A DNA stretch of 5,827 bases from Desulfotomaculum sp. (GTDB lineage Bacteria; Bacillota; Desulfotomaculia; Desulfotomaculales; Ammonificaceae): contig DTYU01000221.1 in assembly GCA_012961725.1 (NCBI GenBank), positions 1 through 5,827 on the forward strand. The letters are read 5' to 3'. Shown here piece after piece: positions 1-4,349 of this stretch. The number at the start of each line of letters is the position of its first letter. Position 1 is the stretch's first letter. The notes under the pieces were generated by a model, which made no database searches, was not told the DNA's origin, and saw only the letters and a program-made list of their open reading frames with translations. Both the position numbers and the translations under genes were made by a program.

Positions 1-378
1 GCAGGCAACATTATCGGTTACCTCGATATCTCGCTGGGTGCGGAGAAGGAACTCGTTTCCACCATCGCGCTGCTTCGGAGCTTGGTTGAGTCAATCGAGG
101 ATCGGTTTTCAAGGCCGCACACCGACTACGCCGGTCAAAGGGCCTGCTTATCGCCTCCCTTACCGCCGAAAATAGAGCAGGAACTCACCCCCCGTCAGCG
201 GGAAATTCTGCAACTGTTGGTTGCTGGGCTGGCTGATGAAGAGATCGCAAAGGAATGCTTTATTAGCGTAAATACTGTGAAGACTCACTGCCGGAATATC
301 TACCGTAGGCTCAGGGTTAAGGAGCCGCGCAAGTTTCGCCGGAGGACTCGTTCTCCGGCGCCCGAGATTCCTCTTTAG
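1..378 (+). CDS. LuxR-type HTH transcription regulator, C-terminal part (5' end outside window)
   Basis: Frame 1 is open from the first base to TAG at 376-378, giving 125 visible residues; the true start lies upstream. The first residues (GNIIGYLDIS) look like the last strand of a GAF/PAS-type sensor domain, followed by a helical linker rich in L, V and E. From about visible residue 61 a typical LuxR/NarL/GerE DNA-binding domain follows: TPRQREILQLL, then GLADEEIAKE, then the recognition segment ISVNTVKTHCRNIYRRL. Such proteins bind DNA as dimers and usually activate transcription in response to a ligand or phosphorylation. The last 20 or so residues (VKEPRKF then an RRRTRSP-like basic/proline tail) diverge from the usual short family ending, and a GC-rich hairpin lies in that tail. 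The nearest palindrome downstream (444-462) is a candidate target. Family assignment is secure; signal and regulon are unknown. Confidence 0.87.
   Translation, partial: AGNIIGYLDISLGAEKELVSTIALLRSLVESIEDRFSRPHTDYAGQRACLSPPLPPKIEQELTPRQREILQLLVAGLADEEIAKECFISVNTVKTHCRNIYRRLRVKEPRKFRRRTRSPAPEIPL
337..360 (+). other. GC-rich inverted repeat inside the 3' end of the LuxR-type gene
   Basis: CGCCGGAG (337-344) and CTCCGGCG (353-360) are exact reverse complements around an 8-base loop, forming an 8-bp GC-rich stem. It lies within the final codons of the regulator gene. The bases after it are only mildly T-rich (CCTCTTTA at about 370-377), so it is at best a weak intrinsic terminator. It may instead protect the mRNA 3' end or be accidental. 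Confidence 0.4.
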
Positions 379-420
379 CCAGACATATTTACGGGCGAGG
401 ATGACTCCGTCTTTTTGATC

Positions 421-462
421 ATCACCCCTCAAGTAGTACAAAAATCACCCCTAAAGGGTGAT
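421..462 (+). promoter_or_regulatory. Candidate operator: ATCACCC/GGGTGAT palindrome with an upstream half-site
   Basis: ATCACCC (444-450) and GGGTGAT (456-462) form a perfect 7-bp inverted repeat around CTAAA. The nine bases ATCACCCCT also occur upstream at 421-429, giving an extra direct half-site 23 bases away. The palindrome ends on the first base of the putative -35 box, so its centre (453) would lie near -44 from the predicted start. That is a usual position for an activator that touches RNA polymerase. The LuxR-type protein encoded just upstream is the obvious candidate binder, but this is inference. Confidence 0.5.
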
Positions 463-490
463 AGACAAACTGCCGCGATCGTTTTATCTT
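462..490 (+). promoter_or_regulatory. Putative sigma-A promoter of the lipoprotein gene
   Basis: TAGACA (462-467, five of six matches to TTGACA) and TATCTT (485-490, four of six matches to TATAAT) are separated by 17 bases. Transcription would start near 497, leaving a leader of about 64 bases before the ATG at 561. A weaker alternative pair is TTGATC (415-420) with TACAAA (437-442), spacer 16; there the palindrome would lie over the start site and act as a repressor site. Confidence 0.45.
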
Positions 491-560
491 ATTTCCAAGG
501 TTGTGTACCGCTCACCTCGGTTAGCAAAGGTAAGTATTTTTCTAAAAAAGGAGGAGGTCA

Positions 561-989
561 ATGAAGCAGGTTTTGGTATTTGCGGTGTGTCTCTTACTTG
601 TGCTGGGTGGCGGCTGTGGTAAGAAAGCGGAGGTTCCTGTGGACAAAGAGAAGGTGTTGGCGTATGCGGACCCGATCGCTGACAACCTGCTGGCCGGCTT
701 CAACGAGGGAGACTACGCCAAATTCTCCCGGGATTTCGACGCGCAGATGAAAAGTGTGCTGCCGGAAACGGCTTTCGCGCAGATGCGCCAGGACATGGTT
801 TCCAAGATCGGTCTTTATGAATCGAGAACGGTTTCCAAAGTTGAGAAGCAGGGAGAGGCTACGGTGGTCATCTACAAGGCGGAGTTTGAAAAAGAGAGCG
901 GGGTAAAAGTCACGGTGGTTTTCACACCGGATGGCGAAAAGAACCTTGTCTCCGGGCTTTTTTTCGACTCACCGGAACTGCGCGAATAG
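561..989 (+). CDS. Small secreted lipoprotein, DUF3887-like
   Basis: The 142-residue product has a short lipoprotein signal: K2, a hydrophobic core at about 4-15, then Gly-Gly-Gly-Cys with Cys19 as the likely lipidated residue, followed by the polar GKK linker. The lipobox is atypical, with Gly at -3. The mature part matches the compact alpha+beta layout of DUF3887 proteins, thought to be NTF2-like: a helical region (ADPIADNLLAGFNEGDYAKF) followed by beta strands ending in a VSGLFFDSPE segment. Role unknown; it would be anchored on the outer face of the cytoplasmic membrane. The ATG is well placed behind an AAGGAGGAGGT ribosome binding site (548-558). It has its own candidate promoter and operator upstream. 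DUF3887 membership is from recognition of the pattern, not a search. Confidence 0.85.
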   Translation: MKQVLVFAVCLLLVLGGGCGKKAEVPVDKEKVLAYADPIADNLLAGFNEGDYAKFSRDFDAQMKSVLPETAFAQMRQDMVSKIGLYESRTVSKVEKQGEATVVIYKAEFEKESGVKVTVVFTPDGEKNLVSGLFFDSPELRE

Positions 990-1070
990 ACCTCTTCGAA
1001 GCAGGAGACCCGCTCTTGGAAACGATGAAAATGCGCCGGCAACAGATTATCCGGAGGGAGGGAAAAGACC

Positions 1071-1412
1071 TTGGAGGAAGCGCTTAATAGGGGATCAAAA
1101 GACCCCAAAAAACATGTGCCGGAAAAGGACAACCGGGAACTGGAAGCTTCCAGACGCCAGGCCCTGTTAAGATCGCTGGCCACGACGGCGCTGGCGGCTG
1201 TGGCGCCATACTTGTGCCTGGCGCGGATGGGAGATACCGGGGTAAACGCGGAGTCGTCAATGACTACACGGGTGCGGGAGGTGAAGGTGTGGCCCCAGCA
1301 AGGTTATACCGTTGTCTGCTTGCGTACCGCCACGGAGATAGTAGCACCGAAGGCAAAAAGGAGCCTGGAAAACGGTGTACACCTTCCGGAACCTTACCGC
1401 ACAGGCCTTTGA
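1071..1412 (+). CDS. Unknown protein with Tat-like N-terminal segment; N-terminal part of a probably frameshifted gene
   Basis: Reading from a TTG at 1071, preceded by the purine-rich GGAGGGAGGG site (1053-1062), gives 113 residues. An unusually long charged N-region is followed by SRRQALLRSLATTALAAVAP (residues about 28-47). This resembles a twin-arginine signal (twin Arg, then a moderately hydrophobic Ala/Leu/Thr stretch), although the family normally has Phe or Leu at fixed positions and a clear cleavage site, which is not obvious here. Beyond it the sequence looks like a soluble domain (VREVKVWPQQGYTVVCLRTA). The last 15 or so codons after the Lys-rich stretch look out of frame: the neighbouring +1 frame continues with a more protein-like sequence to 1617. 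I do not recognise the family. It lies 81 bases downstream of the lipoprotein gene and could share its transcript. Confidence 0.55.
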   Translation: MEEALNRGSKDPKKHVPEKDNRELEASRRQALLRSLATTALAAVAPYLCLARMGDTGVNAESSMTTRVREVKVWPQQGYTVVCLRTATEIVAPKAKRSLENGVHLPEPYRTGL

Positions 1413-1617
1413 GCCGTTCATCTGCATCAGCAGAACCGGCGAAGACCAGGAGGTCTTTGCTTATGCCGACGACAGCGAGTTCTTGGTTGACAAAACAAGT
1501 GGTGCGGACGAAGCCGTGCTGCAAGAGGTAAAAAAGAGGGCGACCCAACGGGAGATGCGTTCACTGGCGCGGTTTGTCGATCTAATGGCGCAGGCGGTAA
1601 AGGCGGCTGAGCGCTGA
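1375..1617 (+). CDS. Unknown protein; likely C-terminal continuation of the 1071 gene in the +1 frame
   Basis: This frame is open from 1345 to TGA at 1615-1617. The only nearby start is a GTG at 1375 with no ribosome binding site, and it overlaps the preceding frame by 38 bases. The 80 residues have normal protein character: a beta-like part (FEPFICISRTGEDQEVFAY, then SEFLVDKTS) followed by an amphipathic helix (ATQREMRSLARFVDLMAQAV). Removing one A from AAAA at 1369-1372 would join the upstream frame into it as SLETVYTFRNL. I therefore read it as the 3' part of one gene of about 180 codons spanning 1071-1617. The break could be a sequencing error, a real mutation, or programmed. Function unknown. 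Confidence 0.5.
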   Translation: MYTFRNLTAQAFEPFICISRTGEDQEVFAYADDSEFLVDKTSGADEAVLQEVKKRATQREMRSLARFVDLMAQAVKAAER

Positions 1618-1641
1618 CGAAGAGCGGCGATAAATGAGAGT

Positions 1642-1785
1642 AAGGTGGTCTCCGGCCCCGTCAACCCACCCTGAAACGGTTCGACAGGGGAAAACCCACC
1701 TCACCCTCGGCACATATTATATATCTGGGGAGAGTGATTTTCAATGGAGACCACCTTCTTCTAAATCCAAAAGGGAAGGAGGTGG
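1642..1785 (+). promoter_or_regulatory. Structured 5' leader of the small-peptide gene, riboswitch-like, with an SD-sequestering hairpin
   Basis: Hand folding gives four helices. P1 pairs AAGGTGGTCTCC (1642-1653) with GGAGACCACCTT (1746-1757), 12 perfect pairs. P2 pairs 1656-1666 with 1678-1690, 11 pairs with single bulges at C1682 and A1686. P3 pairs 1701-1708 with 1730-1737, 7 of 8 pairs. A fourth hairpin pairs 1751-1761 with 1775-1785 (11 pairs, one G-U) and buries the ribosome binding site of the 1792 gene. P1 and the fourth hairpin share bases 1751-1757, so they exclude each other: P1 formed leaves the site open, P1 melted closes it. I do not recognise a known aptamer. The requirement is that transcription starts upstream of 1642. 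Confidence 0.45.
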
Positions 1786-1791
1786 AGAGGA

Positions 1792-1998
1792 GTGAGAGAC
1801 TTCGAACTCGAGCGGCCGGTGGACGCGGTGGCAATTGAGGCCAATAATCCGGCGAAGCCAGGGACGGTAAAGCCAGAGTGGTTCTTTCCATCTGCAGTAG
1901 TTGCTGTAACTGCACTCGGTGTTGGTGCTCACGTGGTAGCTGCAGTAGCAGCAGTCTACTTGGGTTATATCGTGAAGAAGGAAATTAAATTTTGGTAG
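1792..1998 (+). CDS. Small Ala/Val-rich peptide, candidate RiPP precursor
   Basis: GTG at 1792 follows a strong GGAAGGAGGTGG site (1774-1785), giving 68 residues. Residues 1-29 are polar and charged (leader-like, many E/D/R/K, several Pro). Residues 30-33 are WFFP. Residues 35-61 hold 17 Ala or Val out of 27, with Gly43, Gly45, His47 and Tyr56/Tyr59. The tail is KKEIKFW, ending on Trp68. There is no Cys, and Ser/Thr are few, which excludes thioether, lanthionine and disulfide chemistry. It could be a modified secreted peptide, a pore-forming bacteriocin-like peptide, or simply a one-TM small membrane protein. The precursor reading rests on context: an elaborate leader RNA, a hairpin right after the stop, and a radical SAM enzyme and ABC exporter downstream. 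No double-Gly leader site is clear (Gly45-Ala46 is the nearest). I do not recognise a named family. Confidence 0.65.
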   Translation: MRDFELERPVDAVAIEANNPAKPGTVKPEWFFPSAVVAVTALGVGAHVVAAVAAVYLGYIVKKEIKFW

Positions 1999-2005
1999 AG
2001 CCGCG

Positions 2006-2023
2006 CGGTTTTGGCGGTTTTGG
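2006..2023 (+). repeat. Tandem 9-base direct repeat overlapping the hairpin
   Basis: CGGTTTTGG occurs twice back to back (2006-2014 and 2015-2023). The second copy begins the left arm of the hairpin at 2015-2049, and CCAAAACCG on the right arm (2041-2049) could pair with either copy. Confidence 0.7.
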
Positions 2024-2049
2024 GGATGGGTAAACCATCCCCAAAACCG
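2015..2049 (+). terminator. Perfect 15-bp hairpin after the small-peptide gene (attenuator or mRNA 3'-end stabiliser)
   Basis: Bases 2015-2029 pair without mismatch with 2035-2049 around the loop GTAAA, starting 16 bases after the stop codon. There is no T-run after the right arm (AATCTCATTATG follows), so it is not a textbook intrinsic terminator. In peptide loci such a hairpin commonly lets the precursor be made in excess over downstream enzymes by partial termination or by stabilising a processed short mRNA; that role is inferred. Confidence 0.6.
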
Positions 2050-2235
2050 AATCTCATTATGATTAGGGTTTAAGTATTATTAGGTAAATCTTGTACTGAC
2101 ACACGGCATGAAACAGAAACGCTGTGGCGGTATTTTGCACTCCTAAACTAGTTTGGAAAACACGGAGGACGAATCTTGTGGTCAGAACAGGGCAAGATGT
2201 TAATTGGCAGTGTAATATAAGAGGCGGGGAATCTT
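2050..2235 (+). other. AT-rich intergenic region between the peptide gene and the first PH-like gene
   Basis: No convincing gene is present. It is markedly AT-rich (2041-2100 is about 32% GC). It holds a 10-base palindrome AAACTAGTTT (2145-2154) and a TATTAT hexamer (2075-2080) without a matching -35 box. A GGAGGAC motif (2164-2170) precedes only very short frames. I see no clear promoter; expression of the downstream genes may depend on read-through of the hairpin or on an unrecognised promoter here. Confidence 0.5.
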
Positions 2236-2742
2236 TTGGATATCAAGGTGTTTGAAATGGCGCCGTATGATTTGGTTATAAAAATTGGAACTTACGGTCT
2301 TTCAGCACTGTTCTTCTTGGGTGTTCCGGGCTGCATGATGATGCAAGGGGAAGAGTTTAGAGAAGTCGGGTGGGTCACCTTAGTGATCAGCGGGCTATGG
2401 TTACTCGTTTACCTATTTGTACCACTCAAATACATCGTTAGTTCAAACCAGTTAGTCATAAAAAGACTGGTTTGTTCAATTGCTCTTCCTTATGAGAAAA
2501 TCGCTTCTCTGGAAATAGCGGACAACGTTAAACCGGAGGTCAAGGTTTTTGCGAATGCGGGGCTTTTCTGTTACGCTGGTTTGGTCCTCATAGATAACGA
2601 GATTGTGAGGATCTATGCCACGAATCTCAAACGGATGATACGAATTAAGACCACCGACGCCAAAACCTGGTATATTTCCCCCGCCGACCCGGATAGGTTT
2701 GTCGCCGCCGTTAACGAACACCTGTGCGAAAAGAAGAGGTGA
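2236..2742 (+). CDS. Two-TM membrane protein with bacterial PH-like (bPH_5-type) domain
   Basis: Read from TTG at 2236 behind GAGGCGGGG (2221-2229), this gives 168 residues. GTG at 2248 and ATG at 2257 are alternative in-frame starts but lack a well-spaced site. Two hydrophobic segments (about 14-36 and 44-62) are followed by YIVSSNQLVIKR and a beta-rich C-terminal domain. That domain has the hallmarks of small bacterial PH-like proteins: a strand-turn IALPYEKIASLEI, a phenylalanine/glycine segment FANAGLFCYAG, then YATN..., a short IRIKT strand and YISPADPDRFVAAVNEH at the end. Such domains sit on the cytoplasmic face of the membrane; their ligands are mostly unknown. It stops 5 bases before the radical SAM start, so the two are surely co-transcribed. 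A role in immunity, or as a membrane scaffold for peptide processing, is a guess. Its GC content is clearly lower than its neighbours. Confidence 0.8.
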   Translation: MDIKVFEMAPYDLVIKIGTYGLSALFFLGVPGCMMMQGEEFREVGWVTLVISGLWLLVYLFVPLKYIVSSNQLVIKRLVCSIALPYEKIASLEIADNVKPEVKVFANAGLFCYAGLVLIDNEIVRIYATNLKRMIRIKTTDAKTWYISPADPDRFVAAVNEHLCEKKR

Positions 2743-2747
2743 AAAGC

Positions 2748-3734
2748 ATGATCCCACAGAGTTTGGCCTTCCTCATGACGTATAAATGCAACTTTCAATG
2801 CGATCACTGTTCCGTTTCCGCCGGGCCGGAGCACCGGGAAGTGATCGCGGCAGAGCATATGCGGCGGGTGATCGAAGAGGCCTACGTCGTGCCGTCTATT
2901 AGAGTGGTGGTCTTCACGGGCGGCGAGCCCACCCTCTACCCGGAGCTCCTCAAGACCGGCATAAGTTTAGCGCACGAGAAAGGATTTGTGACGCGTCTGG
3001 TAACCAACGCCTGGTGGGCGAAGATACCCGAGAAGGCGCACCAGTTCCTGCAAAATCTCCGGGCGGCAGGCTTGGACGAACTTAACATCAGCTTCGATGA
3101 TTTTCACCTGCTGTATCTTGAGGCGTTCGGCGGTGAGCAGAACGTGGTAAACGCCGTGCGGGCGGCAACCGAGCTGGGAATGACTGTACTGGTGGGCACG
3201 GTACTCCATCCCGGTGCCAGGATCAGGACCGGCTACCTGCGTAAAACCTTTCAAGAGGCTGGTATTCAGCAAGAGATTAAATTCCTGGAAGACTTCGTTT
3301 TTCCTTTGGGACGCGCCCGGCAAAAACTGCCGGCACACCTCTTTGTTTCCGATCCGGAAAAAAGAGAAAAAGGCGCCTGCCGGGAAGCCGGGCAGACCCT
3401 GGCAATTTTACCGGACGGCAGGGTGCTCTTTTGCTGCGGGCATATCGTAAACAGCAGGGCAGAGGAGATTTTCACCGTGGACACTTTGGCTTCCGGAGCA
3501 CCTTTGTCTGAGATCGTCGCGCGGATGCAGCGAAACGTGCTTTACTGGTGGCTGCACCTCGAAGGTCCGGAAGCGGCGTATGCTGAATTGGGTGTGGAGA
3601 AGAGGTTTCAGCGCAAGTGTGAGGCCTGCTTTTACTTAGGTACGGCCTACCGGGGAAAACTGCAGGCCCTGGCTGCCAAGAAGGAAGAGATCTTCGCCCG
3701 GTGGGAGGGTGAGAAGGTTGGCCTACCAGCTTGA
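2748..3734 (+). CDS. Radical SAM enzyme with C-terminal SPASM/twitch-like Cys-rich region, probable peptide-modifying enzyme
   Basis: ATG at 2748 with GAGGTG (2735-2740) in front gives 328 residues; an upstream GTG (2724) is in frame but would overlap the previous gene and lacks a site. The SAM-binding [4Fe-4S] motif is CNFQCDHC (Cys14, Cys18, Cys21). TGGEP (57-61) is the SAM amino-group-binding motif, and NISFDDFH (113-120) is typical of the barrel's fourth strand. The C-terminal part has Cys211, then LPDGRVLFCCGH with Cys229/Cys230, then CEAC (Cys291, Cys294), a layout that holds an auxiliary iron-sulfur cluster in peptide-maturing enzymes. Five cysteines there leave one spare. Length and layout resemble YydG/EpeE-type peptide epimerases, but orthology cannot be proven here. 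The 68-residue peptide upstream is the likely substrate. It is transcriptionally coupled to PH-like genes on both sides. Confidence 0.88.
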   Translation: MIPQSLAFLMTYKCNFQCDHCSVSAGPEHREVIAAEHMRRVIEEAYVVPSIRVVVFTGGEPTLYPELLKTGISLAHEKGFVTRLVTNAWWAKIPEKAHQFLQNLRAAGLDELNISFDDFHLLYLEAFGGEQNVVNAVRAATELGMTVLVGTVLHPGARIRTGYLRKTFQEAGIQQEIKFLEDFVFPLGRARQKLPAHLFVSDPEKREKGACREAGQTLAILPDGRVLFCCGHIVNSRAEEIFTVDTLASGAPLSEIVARMQRNVLYWWLHLEGPEAAYAELGVEKRFQRKCEACFYLGTAYRGKLQALAAKKEEIFARWEGEKVGLPA

Positions 3735-4269
3735 TTTCTTGGCGGTAGTTAAGGCCTTTTTCGTGCCGTTTGACTTTGTATTTCACGTTATCGTCATCGG
3801 GGCCTTCGGCATCGGGCCGGTTGTAATATTGCTCCAGTTAAGAAAAGGGACGCCTTTCCGGAAACTTCGGCTGCCGTTCGCCCTGGTAGTAGGAATTCCG
3901 GTGGCGGCATTGCTGAGCCTGAGCTTGCTGCATACCGGTGCTGGCTGGCAGTTGACGGAGAAACAATTACAGGTGAAAACGGGCGCTTGGGGTGCGAAGG
4001 AGATCAAACTGGCGCAGGCCCGGGTGGCATTCGTAGAAAGCGCCGGACCCTGGCAGGCAAAACTGCGTACAGGGCTCGGTCTGCCCGGGCTTTCCACCGG
4101 CCGGTTCAGGTTCCAAAACGGCGAAACAGCAACCTATTTCCGGCACCTCGATTCTCCCCGGCGGGTGGTGATCGAGTCGGGCGGGCGCTTTTGCGTCATC
4201 GCGCATCCCGGTGTGGAAAAGCTTTACGAAGAGCTTGTCGCCCGGGGCGCGCAGCCGGCGAAGCTGTGA
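3718..4269 (+). CDS. Second two-TM membrane protein with PH-like (bPH_5-type) domain
   Basis: The reading frame overlaps the end of the radical SAM gene. TTG at 3718 is the better start, because GGGAGGG (3703-3709) lies at normal spacing; GTG at 3709 would touch that site. This gives 183 residues and a 17-base overlap, suggesting translational coupling. Hydrophobic segments lie at about 20-41 and 52-71. Then comes a beta-rich domain: WQLTEKQLQVKTG, KEIKLAQARVAFVE, a glycine-rich GLGLPGLSTGRFRF turn, TYFRHLDSPRRVVIE and finally FCVIAHPGVEKLYEELVA. This order is that of small bacterial PH-like proteins and parallels the 2236 gene, though the two differ widely in sequence. Membrane-bound, with the domain most likely cytoplasmic. 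Function unknown; an immunity or assembly role within the locus is only suggested by position. Confidence 0.75.
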   Translation: MAYQLDFLAVVKAFFVPFDFVFHVIVIGAFGIGPVVILLQLRKGTPFRKLRLPFALVVGIPVAALLSLSLLHTGAGWQLTEKQLQVKTGAWGAKEIKLAQARVAFVESAGPWQAKLRTGLGLPGLSTGRFRFQNGETATYFRHLDSPRRVVIESGGRFCVIAHPGVEKLYEELVARGAQPAKL

Positions 4270-4281
4270 GTTCAGCCATAG

Positions 4282-4322
4282 GCTCCGGTGACACTCCGGC
4301 ACTGAAAAGCCTTATCCGGAGC
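4282..4322 (+). other. Inverted repeat in the gap before the ABC exporter
   Basis: GCTCCGG (4282-4288) is the reverse complement of CCGGAGC (4316-4322), a 7-bp GC-rich stem around a 27-base loop containing another CTCCGG. No T-run follows, so it is not a clear terminator. It lies in the 80-base gap between the second PH-like gene and the exporter and could tune read-through. Confidence 0.3.
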
Positions 4323-4349
4323 TGATTATTGCAGTGATGCGGCAAGGTT

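Noticed and set aside
395..416. Intrinsic terminator after the LuxR-type gene (T-run CTTTTT at 411-416)
   Set aside because: Only a GAG/CTC trinucleotide pairs in front of the T-run, with mismatches directly outside it; the stem is too weak.
931..1170. Plus-strand frame overlapping the end of the lipoprotein gene and the start of the 1071 gene
   Set aside because: It overlaps two better-supported frames, has no ribosome binding site, and encodes a basic, Pro-rich composition typical of an out-of-frame shadow.
1892..1948. Direct repeat CTGCAGTAG (1892-1900 and 1940-1948) within the small-peptide gene
   Set aside because: The copies are in frame and reflect the repeated Ala-Val coding of the hydrophobic stretch; no separate DNA-level function is evident.
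1792..1998. Sactipeptide, lanthipeptide or KxxxW-type cyclic peptide precursor
   Set aside because: No cysteine for thioether or lanthionine bonds. The C-terminal Trp68 does not have a Lys four residues before it (that residue is Glu64), so the streptide crosslink pattern is absent.
1792..1998. Circular bacteriocin (AS-48-like)
   Set aside because: The hydrophobic tail and KKEIK...W ending recall this class. However, there is room for only about one long helix, a long charged N-terminus is present, and no DUF95/SpoIIM-like partner is encoded nearby.
2178..2255. Possible 25-residue peptide from GTG 2178 behind GGAGGAC (2164-2170)
   Set aside because: Very short, without distinctive composition, and it runs into the start of the next gene in another frame; a TTG two bases earlier gives only 14 codons. 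No support beyond the purine motif.
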